DNA from: an uncultured Bacillota bacterium
GTDB taxonomy: Bacteria; Bacillota; JAAYKD01
Length of the DNA stretch: 16,842 nt
Direction: 5' to 3'
Assembly (NCBI GenBank): GCA_937897315.1
Contig: CALCNS010000297.1
Coordinates: forward strand, 1-16,842
Shown: one piece after another, positions 6,656 to 14,528 of the stretch
How positions within the stretch are numbered: the stretch's first letter is position 1
How the letters are laid out: every line of letters begins with the position of its first letter
Position numbers and translations under genes: made by a program
Notes under the pieces: model-generated
Databases searched by the model: none
What the model was told of the DNA's origin: nothing
What the model saw: only the letters and a program-made list of their open reading frames with translations

Positions 6656-7695
6656 TGGCAGAGAGCACTTTTTTGGTGGTACAACCAGGGGTATTGACTA
6701 CAATACAAGATTTAGGACGTTTTGGGTATGGTTCCATAGGAATGCCGGCTGCAGGTGCTATGGATCCCTATGCTCATCAGCTAGCTAATCTCATGGTTGG
6801 TAATTCGCTGCATGAAGCTACATTGGAGATGACATTTATTGGCCCAACCCTCGTTTCAAAAGGGTCTCATCGTATTGCATTGGCTGGAGGAGACCTCGGT
6901 GCGGAACTCAATGAGATTCCATTACCTTCTTGTGGCTCTTGGACGATGAGAGAAGGAGATACCTTAACATTTAAAGGTGGAAGCGGGGTTCGAAGTTATT
7001 TGGCGGTAGCAGGAGGATGGGATGTAGAAACGGTTCTGGGAAGCAAAAGCACGTATACGAGAGCGAAACTAGGGGGATATCAAGGCAGACCTCTCAAAAA
7101 AGAAGACAGTCTAAATGTAGGAAGCATCGTAACCTCTCTTCGGTGGCAAGGTTCGTTACCGATGAACCTTGTCGATGAATTTTTTTCCACGGAAAAGCCT
7201 ATTCGCGTTTTATGGGGACCACAAGATGACTATTTCTCCGAAAAGGAAAAAGCGAGGTTTTTGGAACAGAGCTGGACGGTCAATAAGGACTCTGACAGAA
7301 TGGGCTACCGATTGGATGGTAATCCATTAATACATTTAGATAAGAAGGAGATTATCTCAGATGGAGTTTGCCAAGGAGCGATTCAGGTTCCAGGGCATGG
7401 TCAGCCAATCGTGCTTTTAGCCGATGCTCAAACCACAGGGGGATACCCCAAAATAGCGACTATCATAAGCTCCGATCTGGGAAGACCCGCCCATTACAAA
7501 GCCGGAGACTTCATTCAATTTCAATCGGTGACTTATGAAGAAGCGATTCAAATAATGAAAGAAAGGCAACAGCAAATACACTTCGTGCAAGATTGGATTC
7601 AGTCAAGGGAACGAGCAACATCCCACTTATGGCATATCTATATAGACTCTAAGCATTATAGAGTTCGAGTGGATGAAAAGCCGGAGAATCAATAA
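6652..7695 (+). CDS. pxpC: 5-oxoprolinase subunit C (KipA / biotin-dependent carboxyltransferase-like family)
   Basis: PxpC completes 5-oxoprolinase with PxpA and PxpB. The fold is the carboxyltransferase-like CT_A_B domain and no biotin is involved. The 347 residues include the expected opening VVQPGVLTTIQDLGRFGYGS, then GMPAAGAMDPYAHQLAN, ALAGGDLGAEL, GSGVRSYLAVAGG, GSKSTYTRAKLGGYQGR, DRMGYRLDG, and GAIQVPGHGQPIVLLADAQTTGGYPKIA. A hydrophilic tail of about 30 residues (from around FVQDWIQSRERA) extends past the conserved core. AAGGAGGTG (6641-6649) precedes the start, and the ATGATG leaves a one-residue ambiguity. No terminator follows directly, so the transcript may run on to the terminator after the zinc-ribbon gene. 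Confidence 0.95.
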   Translation: MMAESTFLVVQPGVLTTIQDLGRFGYGSIGMPAAGAMDPYAHQLANLMVGNSLHEATLEMTFIGPTLVSKGSHRIALAGGDLGAELNEIPLPSCGSWTMREGDTLTFKGGSGVRSYLAVAGGWDVETVLGSKSTYTRAKLGGYQGRPLKKEDSLNVGSIVTSLRWQGSLPMNLVDEFFSTEKPIRVLWGPQDDYFSEKEKARFLEQSWTVNKDSDRMGYRLDGNPLIHLDKKEIISDGVCQGAIQVPGHGQPIVLLADAQTTGGYPKIATIISSDLGRPAHYKAGDFIQFQSVTYEEAIQIMKERQQQIHFVQDWIQSRERATSHLWHIYIDSKHYRVRVDEKPENQ

Positions 7696-7703
7696 GAAAA
7701 TGC

Positions 7704-7733
7704 TTGCCAAGCTAGGAAAATCTATGGTATACT
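7704..7733 (+). promoter_or_regulatory. Extended -10 promoter for the zinc-ribbon microprotein gene
   Basis: TTGCCA (7704-7709, 5 of 6) and TATACT (7728-7733, 5 of 6) lie 18 bases apart, and TGG directly before the -10 gives the extended TGn motif. The predicted start near 7740 leaves a leader of about 45 bases. The -35 begins nine bases after the pxpC stop. Confidence 0.68.
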
Positions 7734-7785
7734 ACTCCTGTTATCGTTCTATTGATCGAAATCTTGGAGTAAAGAGGTGTAAACT

Positions 7786-7938
7786 GTGCCTAAAACCAAA
7801 AGAGGGAAGAATATTAAAGCTACTGCCGGTTGGAGAGGGAATTGCCCTGTATGTAAAAGAACCGGAGTAAAACTGCTTTGGAATCGCAATGATGACAACG
7901 GCAATGCCATGAACGTCTGCAAACGATGCGGTAAGTAA
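7786..7938 (+). CDS. Small basic zinc-ribbon protein (50 residues)
   Basis: This short gene starts at GTG, preceded by AGAGGTG (7773-7779) at normal spacing, and ends at TAA. The 50-residue product has a very basic N-terminus (MPKTKRGKNIK), then CPVC at residues 20-23 and CKRC at 45-48. Two CxxC knuckles 21 residues apart are the classic layout of a structural zinc ribbon. The stretch between the knuckles includes KLLWNRNDDNGNA. I do not recognise a named family. Size, charge and the zinc knuckles resemble ribosomal or other nucleic-acid-binding ribbon proteins, which is inference only. It has its own extended -10 promoter and a strong terminator, so it can be expressed independently of pxpABC upstream and the nucleoside transporter downstream. 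Confidence 0.82.
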   Translation: MPKTKRGKNIKATAGWRGNCPVCKRTGVKLLWNRNDDNGNAMNVCKRCGK

Positions 7939-7946
7939 TGCAAAAC

Positions 7947-7982
7947 AGTCCGAAGGATCATTTGATCTTTCGGACTTTTTTT
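7947..7982 (+). terminator. Strong intrinsic terminator after the zinc-ribbon gene
   Basis: AGTCCGAAGGATC (7947-7959) pairs with GATCTTTCGGACT (7964-7976), a 13-bp stem with one G-U pair and a 4-nt loop, followed by seven T residues (7976-7982). It begins eight bases after the zinc-ribbon stop codon and separates that gene from the transporter operon. Confidence 0.92.
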
Positions 7983-7992
7983 GTTCTTCATC

Positions 7993-8021
7993 TTGCATCT
8001 TTGGTTTGATTGTGGTATTCT
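7993..8021 (+). promoter_or_regulatory. Candidate promoter of the nucleoside transporter operon
   Basis: TTGCAT (7993-7998) and TATTCT (8016-8021) lie 17 bases apart with TGG before the -10, an extended -10 form. It sits between the upstream terminator and the lipoprotein gene, where a promoter is needed. Each hexamer matches consensus at 4 of 6, so the match is moderate. No riboswitch or PurR-box-like repeat is evident in this short leader. Confidence 0.5.
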
Positions 8022-8070
8022 AATTTCAGTTGCTACCAAGGTCGCACAAGAATTGATTAGGAGGATTAAG

Positions 8071-9198
8071 ATGAAAATGGGAAGAAAACGAATTTCTTTG
8101 TTACTCGTCGTGGCTCTATTGGTTTCCATGATATCACTCTTGGCTGCTTGTAATCAGACGCTGGCACCCGCTCCAACTCCAACTCCAAAGCCGGAAGAAA
8201 CCAAATTTGAAATAGCACTTGTTACAGATGTTGGTACAATCGATGACAAATCTTTCAACCAAGGTGCTTGGGAAGGTGTAGTCAAATATGCCGAAGAGAA
8301 CAAGAAAACCTATAAGTATTATCAACCAGCAAGTGATGCCAAAGATGATCTCTTAGCTTCCATCGGTTTAGCCGTTCAAGGTGGCGCGAAAATCATCGTA
8401 TGCCCAGGATTCAACTTCGAAGTCGCTTTATATGAAGCTCAAAAGACCTATCCTGAGACCCGTTTTGTACTGCTTGATGGTGTTCCCCATACGGAAGATT
8501 GGGCAACCTTTGAGACCAAAGAAAACGTGAAACCAATTCTTTATGCAGAACATCAAGCTGGCTTTTTAGCCGGATATGCGACTGTTAAAGAAGGGTATCG
8601 TAGCTTTGGCTTTATGGGCGGACAAGCGGTACCGGCCGTTATCCGTTTTGGATATGGCTTCATTCAAGGAGCGGATTACGCTGCTGAAGAATTGGGTTTA
8701 GGCGCAGAATCGATCGCATTTAATTACAACTATACCGGAAAGTTTGAAGCAACCCCAGAAGCTCAAACGATGGCCTCTGGTTGGTATTCTGCCGGAACTG
8801 AAGTCATCTTTGGTTGTGGTGGTTCCTTAGGCGACTCAGTCATGGCTGCCGCAGAAGCAACTGGCAAATTTTCTATCGGTGTTGACGTAGACCAATCCTC
8901 CGAATCGGAGTCCGTCATTACTTCTGCGATGAAAAACTTGACCAAGTCGGTATACGACTCCTTAACTGAATTCTATGCCGGAACTTTCCCGGGTGGTAAA
9001 ACCATGATTGTTGCCGTTACCACTCAGGGCGTTGGTTTACCCATGGAAACATCAAAGTTCGTAAACTTTAAACAAGCCGACTATGACGCTATTTATGAGA
9101 AGCTGGTGAAAGTCGAAGTGGAGATTAAGACAGATACCGATGTGGAATCTGCAGATGCCTTGACGACAACTCGAACCATTGTTACAGTGATTCAGTAA
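8071..9198 (+). CDS. nupN: BMP/PnrA-family lipoprotein, nucleoside ABC transporter substrate-binding protein
   Basis: This is the membrane-anchored binding protein of a nucleoside importer. The start is ATG 8071, with TAGGAGG (8058-8064) upstream. The frame extends further upstream to 7981, but that part overlaps the terminator and promoter and lacks a binding site. The 375-residue product opens with a type II signal peptide: MKMGRKR, a hydrophobic core, and lipobox LLAAC, with Cys27 as the lipidated residue. A proline-rich linker (LAPAPTPTPKPEE) leads into the periplasmic-binding fold. Family signs are LVTDVGTIDDKSFNQGAWEG, QGGAKIIVCPGF, GFLAGYATVKEG, GFMGGQAVPAVIRFGYGFIQGA (in part) and GVDVDQSS. 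Homologues bind purine nucleosides or broader sets, but the exact ligand is not readable here. It heads the operon with the ATPase and two permeases. Confidence 0.93.
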   Translation: MKMGRKRISLLLVVALLVSMISLLAACNQTLAPAPTPTPKPEETKFEIALVTDVGTIDDKSFNQGAWEGVVKYAEENKKTYKYYQPASDAKDDLLASIGLAVQGGAKIIVCPGFNFEVALYEAQKTYPETRFVLLDGVPHTEDWATFETKENVKPILYAEHQAGFLAGYATVKEGYRSFGFMGGQAVPAVIRFGYGFIQGADYAAEELGLGAESIAFNYNYTGKFEATPEAQTMASGWYSAGTEVIFGCGGSLGDSVMAAAEATGKFSIGVDVDQSSESESVITSAMKNLTKSVYDSLTEFYAGTFPGGKTMIVAVTTQGVGLPMETSKFVNFKQADYDAIYEKLVKVEVEIKTDTDVESADALTTTRTIVTVIQ

Positions 9199-9214
9199 GA
9201 ATTCGTTCTTCGAT

Positions 9215-9258
9215 GCACAGGTAGATGTTGCAAAACATCTACCTGTGCTTTATAATTT
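9215..9258 (+). terminator. Intra-operon hairpin after the lipoprotein gene (partial terminator or 3' stabiliser)
   Basis: GCACAGGTAGATGTT (9215-9229) and AACATCTACCTGTGC (9234-9248) form a perfect 15-bp stem closed by a GCAA (GNRA-type) tetraloop. TTTATAATTT follows, an interrupted T tract. It lies 17 bases after the nupN stop and 36 bases before the ATPase start codon. The broken T tract suggests incomplete termination. Confidence 0.78.
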
Positions 9259-9293
9259 AAACCAATAAGCCAGGAATAAACGAGGTGAGAACT

Positions 9294-10829
9294 ATGGATT
9301 GTATCATCGAAATGATGAATATCACAAAGACTTTTCCGGGAATCATCGCTAATGATAACATTACACTGCAATTAAGAAAAGGCGAAATCCATGCTTTGCT
9401 TGGAGAAAATGGAGCAGGCAAATCTACTTTAATGAGTGTTTTGTTTGGCCTTTACCAACCAGATCACGGAAAAATTCTCATCTCTGGAAAAGAAGTAAAA
9501 ATTCGCAATCCCAACGACGCCAATCGCTATGGTATTGGTATGGTGCATCAGCACTTCAAGCTTATACACAATTTTACTGTTCTCGAGAATATTGTATTAG
9601 GTGTAGAAAGCACTCGCAGGGGTTTCTTGGAAATGAAGGATGCCAGAGATAAAGTCATGGAACTGAGTGGCAGATATCATTTGAAGATTGACCCAGATGC
9701 ACTGATTTCCGACATCACAGTAGGAATGCAGCAACGTGTTGAAATCCTTAAAATGCTGTATCGTCAAAATGAAATCTTAATTTTTGACGAACCAACGGCC
9801 GTATTAACCCCTCAGGAGATCCATGAGTTGATGAAAATTATGCGTGAACTGGTGGAGGAAGGGAAGTCCATACTTTTTATTACACATAAACTGAACGAGA
9901 TTAAGGAAGTAGCAAACCGTTGCACCATATTGCGCAAAGGAAAGAAAGTTGCTACGGTTTCAGTTCAAGATACCAGTAAAGAAGAAATGTCCCGTCTTAT
10001 GGTCGGTCGAACCGTCAATTTTAATATTGAGAAACCAGAGATGACATTGGGACAAGAGGTGTTGCGGGTAGAGAATCTAGTTGTGAAGAGCATTCACCCA
10101 GGAAAGAACGATGTGGATGATGTTACGTTCTCTGTACGAGAGGGTGAAATTGTTTGCATTGCGGGCATCGACGGCAATGGACAAAGCCCGTTAATCTATG
10201 CTCTAACCGGCTTACTCCCTGTTGATAGTGGGAGAATTGTCATAATGGAGCAAGAAGCAACCAAAATGCCCACTAAGAAACGGTATCAATTGGGGATGGC
10301 TCATATTCCGGAAGATCGACACAAGCATGGGTTGGTTTTGGATTATAGACTCGATGAGAACCTTATCTTGCAGAACTATGATCATGAGCCCTTTTCCGCC
10401 AAAGGATTTCTCCAATTTGAATCTATACATCAATATGCAGATAAGCTTATCCATCAATACGATATCCGAAGTGCTTTAGGAGGTGAAACTCCTGCTAGGA
10501 GTATGTCTGGAGGAAATCAGCAAAAGGCCATTTTGGCTCGTGAAATCGATAGGAATCCCGAACTCCTCATTGCCGTGCAACCTACCAGAGGGTTGGATGT
10601 TGGCGCAATTGAATACATCCATCAACAGCTGGTTGCTCAAAGAAATGAAGGTAAGGCGGTCTTATTAGTATCGCTGGAATTGGATGAAGTCATGGACATC
10701 AGTGATCGAATTATCGTCATTTATGAAGGTCGGCTCGTGGCCAACCTCAATCCAGCAGAACTATCCATTGAGGAGTTAGGTCTTTACATGTCCGGATCGA
10801 AAGTGGGTGTGGGCTATGAAAAAAAATAG
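9294..10829 (+). CDS. nupO: Nucleoside ABC transporter ATP-binding protein with two nucleotide-binding domains
   Basis: This is the energising subunit of the importer, a 511-residue fusion of two ABC domains as in RbsA, MglA and YufO. Domain 1 has Walker A GENGAGKS (37-44), a signature region TVGMQQRVEILK in place of LSGGQ, and Walker B LIFDEPTA. Domain 2 has GIDGNGQS (291-298), where the Walker A Lys is Gln, then a proper signature MSGGNQQK (404-411), and LLIAVQPTRGLDVG (424-437), where the usual Walker B acidic pair is replaced. Such asymmetry is typical of this subfamily and does not mean decay. The start is ATG 9294 with GAGGTGAG upstream. An in-frame GTG at 9285 lies inside that binding site and is rejected. 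The 3' end overlaps the next gene by 14 bases. Confidence 0.93.
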   Translation: MDCIIEMMNITKTFPGIIANDNITLQLRKGEIHALLGENGAGKSTLMSVLFGLYQPDHGKILISGKEVKIRNPNDANRYGIGMVHQHFKLIHNFTVLENIVLGVESTRRGFLEMKDARDKVMELSGRYHLKIDPDALISDITVGMQQRVEILKMLYRQNEILIFDEPTAVLTPQEIHELMKIMRELVEEGKSILFITHKLNEIKEVANRCTILRKGKKVATVSVQDTSKEEMSRLMVGRTVNFNIEKPEMTLGQEVLRVENLVVKSIHPGKNDVDDVTFSVREGEIVCIAGIDGNGQSPLIYALTGLLPVDSGRIVIMEQEATKMPTKKRYQLGMAHIPEDRHKHGLVLDYRLDENLILQNYDHEPFSAKGFLQFESIHQYADKLIHQYDIRSALGGETPARSMSGGNQQKAILAREIDRNPELLIAVQPTRGLDVGAIEYIHQQLVAQRNEGKAVLLVSLELDEVMDISDRIIVIYEGRLVANLNPAELSIEELGLYMSGSKVGVGYEKK

Positions 10830-11973
10830 ATTTGCGCAAGCAGTCGTCGCGTTCCTCCCATCTTTTTTTGCCATTCTAGCTGGTTTTCTTCTTGGTTTCG
10901 TGATTCTTTTGGCAGTTAACCCAAACCAAGCAATCCAGGGTATCGGAATCATCCTAAAGGGAGGACTAAATAAAGGAATGTCCGGTATGGGACAGGTATT
11001 GTATTTTGCAACACCTATCATCATGACTGGCTTAGCCGTAGGGTTTGCTTTTAAAACAGGACTTTTCAATATTGGTGCATCAGGACAGTTCACCATGGGG
11101 GCTTTTGCAGCCATTTATGTAGGTGTTGTCATGAAGTCTCTACCTCCAGCCATCCATTGGCTTGTAGCCATTCTTGCTTCGATGATAGCTGGTGCGATAT
11201 GGGGATTTCTTCCAGGTTTGTTAAAAGCTACAAGAAATGTGAATGAAGTTATTACTTCCATTATGATGAATTATATCGGTATGAGTGCTGTAAATATGAT
11301 GGTTCGGGCCACCATCTACAATAAACTTAAAAACGAATCTTTACCGGTTGCATCGGCTGCTAACATACCCAAATGGGGATTACAGGAGATCTTTCCATAC
11401 CCAAGTATGAATGGTGGTATACTAATTGCTGTGCTGTGCGTTATGATTGTTTATATTGTCTTGGAGAAAACAACCTTTGGTTATGAATTAAAAGCGTGTG
11501 GATATAATCGTGATGCAGGCTTATATGCGGGAATACAAGCTAAAAGAAATATGATATATTCTATGATGATTTCTGGAGCTTTAGCGGGAATCGGAGGGGG
11601 ACTGCTATATTTATCTGGATCGGGTAAATATATGAAAGTCATAGATGTCATAGCCACAGAAGGATTTGATGGAATATCGGTAGCGCTTTTAGGCTTATCG
11701 CATCCCATAGGAGTTCTATTTGCTGGTGTTTTTATCGCTTATATAAAAGTAGGCGGGTTCAATTTACAGCTATTGAATTATGATCAAGAGGTTATCAATA
11801 TCATTACAGCAGCTATTATCTACTTTAGCGCTTTTGCTTTGCTGTTCAAAACCAAGATTCAATCCATAATAACCCGAAATGCTATTCAGAAGAACGAAGC
11901 ATCCGACCAGAAGCTGGAAGAGGCCACGATGGAATCAGAAGAAAGGCCAATGAAAGAAGGTGATTCCCAATGA
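10816..11973 (+). CDS. nupP: Nucleoside ABC transporter permease 1 (BPD_transp_2 family)
   Basis: This is one of the two membrane subunits of the importer. The 385-residue protein has a short basic start (MKKNRF) followed by a long first helix, then about eight to ten hydrophobic segments. The cytoplasmic coupling region reads TTFGYELKACGYNRDAGLYA, followed by MMISGALAGIGGG, as in the RbsC/YufP permease family. A charged tail of about 40 residues after the last helix (from around KTKIQSIITRN) is rich in Glu and Lys. The ATG at 10816 overlaps the ATPase gene by 14 bases, which implies translational coupling. A GTG nine bases upstream in frame is an alternative start, and neither has a strong binding site. 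The stop overlaps the next start by ATGA. Confidence 0.91.
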   Translation: MKKNRFAQAVVAFLPSFFAILAGFLLGFVILLAVNPNQAIQGIGIILKGGLNKGMSGMGQVLYFATPIIMTGLAVGFAFKTGLFNIGASGQFTMGAFAAIYVGVVMKSLPPAIHWLVAILASMIAGAIWGFLPGLLKATRNVNEVITSIMMNYIGMSAVNMMVRATIYNKLKNESLPVASAANIPKWGLQEIFPYPSMNGGILIAVLCVMIVYIVLEKTTFGYELKACGYNRDAGLYAGIQAKRNMIYSMMISGALAGIGGGLLYLSGSGKYMKVIDVIATEGFDGISVALLGLSHPIGVLFAGVFIAYIKVGGFNLQLLNYDQEVINIITAAIIYFSAFALLFKTKIQSIITRNAIQKNEASDQKLEEATMESEERPMKEGDSQ

Positions 11974-12956
11974 GAGGTTTGGAATTACTCTACTTTTTAG
12001 TTCAGCAGATGATGTATTTTTCCATGCCCTTACTTATTGTTGCGTTAGGAGGGTTGTTCTCTGAACGAAGTGGTGTTGTTAACATCGCCTTGGAAGGAAT
12101 TATGGTCATCGGAGCATTAACCAGTGTCTTGTTTATTTTTCTGATGCAGCAGTTCTCCATCATGAGTGGGAACGGGCTCTTGCTCATAGCCTTTCTGATT
12201 GCAGCAGTGGCTGGAACGCTGTATTCTCTTTTACATGCTTATGCAGCAATCAATATGAAAGCGAATCAAGTGATTAGTGGAACAGCACTCAACTTAGCAT
12301 CGACACCATTTGCTGTATTTGTCGGCAGGTTGGCTACGGGGACTGTTATTGGTCGAACCGTACAGCAAATTCCATTTAAGAACCAATTCAGAATTACAAA
12401 AGTACCTGTCTTGGGAGATATTCCTTTTGTGGGCTCGTTGTTTTTTCAAAATACATATATTACGACCTACCTTTGTATCCTCATCTTATTCATATCATGG
12501 ATCATACTATACAAAACAAAGTTTGGATTGCGTTTAAGAGCTTGCGGAGAGCATCCCCAGGCAGCGGATTCTGTGGGTATCAATGTGTATCAGATGAGAT
12601 ATGCAGGAGTGATGATTTCTGGTGCATTAGCAGGAATTGGTGGGTTGGTTTTTGTGATTCCAACGTCCACTAATTTTAATGCATCCGTAGCTGGATATGG
12701 TTTTCTTGCATTGGCTGTGTTAATTTTCGGACAATGGAAACCATGGAGGGTCTTTGCAGCAGCCATCTTTTTTGGATTTATGAAAACCATATCGGCATCT
12801 TCTTCCTCTATCGCGATATTAGCTCAGTTACCAATCTCAAGTGAGATTTATAAAATGATACCTTACATCGCCACTCTGATTATATTGGTTTTCTCTAGTA
12901 AAAATTCTCAAGCGCCACGAGCTGCCGGTCAACCTTATGATCAGGGAGCCAGATAA
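11970..12956 (+). CDS. nupQ: Nucleoside ABC transporter permease 2 (BPD_transp_2 family)
   Basis: This is the second membrane subunit, which pairs with the preceding permease. The 328 residues open with a hydrophobic helix and the conserved loop GLFSERSGVVNIALEGIM, a hallmark of YufQ-type permeases. A coupling segment TKFGLRLRACGEHPQAADS and MISGALAGIGG match the equivalent region of permease 1, so the two are paralogues. The ATG overlaps the upstream stop (ATGA), and AGAAGGTG (11955-11962) supports it. The hydrophilic C-terminus ends about 20 residues after the last helix. A strong terminator follows 19 bases after the stop, closing the nupNOPQ operon. Confidence 0.93.
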   Translation: MRGLELLYFLVQQMMYFSMPLLIVALGGLFSERSGVVNIALEGIMVIGALTSVLFIFLMQQFSIMSGNGLLLIAFLIAAVAGTLYSLLHAYAAINMKANQVISGTALNLASTPFAVFVGRLATGTVIGRTVQQIPFKNQFRITKVPVLGDIPFVGSLFFQNTYITTYLCILILFISWIILYKTKFGLRLRACGEHPQAADSVGINVYQMRYAGVMISGALAGIGGLVFVIPTSTNFNASVAGYGFLALAVLIFGQWKPWRVFAAAIFFGFMKTISASSSSIAILAQLPISSEIYKMIPYIATLIILVFSSKNSQAPRAAGQPYDQGAR

Positions 12957-12975
12957 AAGAATCCTATGGTTACGC

Positions 12976-13008
12976 GGGGCGATTGTTTTAAAATCGCCCC
13001 ATCTTTTT
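12976..13008 (+). terminator. Intrinsic terminator of the nucleoside transporter operon
   Basis: GGGGCGATT (12976-12984) and AATCGCCCC (12992-13000) form a perfect 9-bp GC-rich stem with a 7-nt loop, followed by ATCTTTTT (13001-13008). The end of the T run joins GACG to give TTGACG (13007-13012), a possible -35 for the next operon, although no good -10 follows at 16-18 bases. Confidence 0.9.
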
Positions 13009-13090
13009 GACGAATCCATGAATATTTGCGATTTAGAAGGAACTTTTCTACCAAACAGGGAATACAAAAGGATTATAAGGAGGCGATGCT

Positions 13091-14518
13091 ATGTCTATGA
13101 AATTAACCCGGGAGCAGATTCAAAAAATCATCGATGACATGCAAAAGCAGATCGAAAAAAACCCGAGAAATAAAGAGGCGTATCACGATTTATCGGTCGC
13201 CAGAATGGAATTTGGCCAATACGATTTAGCGCTTGAAGGGTTCACGAAAGCCATCGAGCTGGATCCGAGATTCGTCAGTGCCACCTATTTGGCGGGTATT
13301 TGTTATGCCGAGCTTGGCAGACCGGACGATGCAGTAGAGATGTGGAAAAAAACAGTGGTTCTAGACAAGAGACATGATAATGCAATGTATTTTATCGGCA
13401 AGATTTATGGCATGAAGGGCATGTGGGACATGGCCATTCATCAGTTTAATCAAGCATTAAAAATTAATGATGAAATGCCTCAATACTATCAGGGACTCGC
13501 AGAAATGTATCTTGCGAAAGGTGAAATTGCGCAAGCGGTGGAGAAATGGCAACATATTTTAAGCATTGATGAAAAAAACCTTCAAGCTCATGTGAATCTA
13601 AGTGCAGCCTATTTGGATCTGAATGACATTGAAAAGTCTGTTAGACATGGAGGAATTGCTGTTAGTTTAGGGGCAGCAAGTGCAACGGTATACTACAATT
13701 TAGGAATGGCCTATCTGTTTGCTGGAATACAATCTGACAGCATCAAATATTTAAAGCTGGCGAAAGAAGTGGATCCGGAGGATATTCCGACTCGGTTATC
13801 TTTGGGTGAAGCATATATCGCCAGTGGAGATCGGGAAGCAGCTATTGCTGAATGGAAAGAATTACTGGAGAAAGCGCCCGGTTCAGCGGATGCTTTATAT
13901 AATTTGGGTTTAGCAGCTGCACAAGAAGGCAGAGGGACTGAAGCCATAGATTATTTTAATCAAACCCTTGCCATTGATTCTGCTTATGTTCCTGCCATTG
14001 CAAATAAAGGAATTCAGTATTACCTTGAAGGCAAATGGCAAGAGTCTTTAACGGAATGGGAGAATGTGCTGAAGATTGATCCGACGCACACACAAGCCTT
14101 GGGGAACCTCGTCGAAATATATCTGGGACAAGGTCAAGTGGAACTTGCGAAACAATGGTTGGAGCAGGCAATGGAAGCTCACCCAAATGAAGCTCGATAT
14201 CATTATTTGCGTGGAGCCATTGGCCTAAAGAAGAGCCAAATCAAAGAAGCATTAACCTCCTGGAAGCAAGCTTATCAAATAGACCCCGAGATTTTTGTCC
14301 ACTATACAACACATGTTCAAGAAACCCTTGCTGGAGATAAGTTTGAACATCTGATTGCTGCTGCTCAAGCTGAAGATCAGGAGCTGTTACAAAAACTACA
14401 AGAAGTAAAAAGTGGTCAAGCAGTTCAGAAGGTGATTCAGGCTGCGAAAGTGCAAGCTGAAATTCAAAAAGAAGAGAAACAAGGTTTGATGCAAAAACTG
14501 AAAAACTTGTTCAAATAG
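13091..14518 (+). CDS. Tetratricopeptide repeat (TPR) protein
   Basis: The 475-residue protein is built almost wholly of about eleven TPR units of roughly 34 residues, from about residue 20 to 400. Each shows the expected pattern of small and aromatic residues; examples are AYHDLSVARMEFGQYDLALE, ALYNLGLAAAQEGRGTEAID and ALGNLVEIYLGQGQVELAKQ, most followed by a turn such as ELDPRF or KIDPTH. No signal peptide or membrane helix is present, so it is cytoplasmic. After the repeats comes a helical region and a basic amphipathic tail, GLMQKLKNLFK. TPR solenoids bind partner proteins, and no enzymatic domain is visible. AAGGAGG (13077-13083) sets the start. The stop is 10 bases before tex, so the two are very probably co-transcribed. 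The partner is unknown. Confidence 0.9.
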   Translation: MSMKLTREQIQKIIDDMQKQIEKNPRNKEAYHDLSVARMEFGQYDLALEGFTKAIELDPRFVSATYLAGICYAELGRPDDAVEMWKKTVVLDKRHDNAMYFIGKIYGMKGMWDMAIHQFNQALKINDEMPQYYQGLAEMYLAKGEIAQAVEKWQHILSIDEKNLQAHVNLSAAYLDLNDIEKSVRHGGIAVSLGAASATVYYNLGMAYLFAGIQSDSIKYLKLAKEVDPEDIPTRLSLGEAYIASGDREAAIAEWKELLEKAPGSADALYNLGLAAAQEGRGTEAIDYFNQTLAIDSAYVPAIANKGIQYYLEGKWQESLTEWENVLKIDPTHTQALGNLVEIYLGQGQVELAKQWLEQAMEAHPNEARYHYLRGAIGLKKSQIKEALTSWKQAYQIDPEIFVHYTTHVQETLAGDKFEHLIAAAQAEDQELLQKLQEVKSGQAVQKVIQAAKVQAEIQKEEKQGLMQKLKNLFK

Positions 14519-14528
14519 AGGGAAGATC

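Noticed and set aside
7673..7870. Overlapping 65-codon plus-strand frame that itself contains CKLC
   Set aside because: It overlaps the end of pxpC and the promoter, start and first half of the zinc-ribbon gene in another frame, has no good binding site, and has only a single CxxC.
7981..8070. In-frame N-terminal extension of the BMP lipoprotein
   Set aside because: It runs back to the upstream terminator T tract and over the promoter, and would hide the type II signal peptide. TAGGAGG places the start at 8071.
10161..10190. Lys-to-Gln change in the second Walker A of the ATPase (GIDGNGQS), suggesting a damaged domain
   Set aside because: GNGQ in the second domain and an altered second Walker B are normal for RbsA/YufO-type double ATPases.
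13007..13036. TTGACG as a -35 for the TPR-tex operon
   Set aside because: The best -10 at 17 bases is GATTTA with 2 of 6 matches, so the promoter was not called although the -35 is good.
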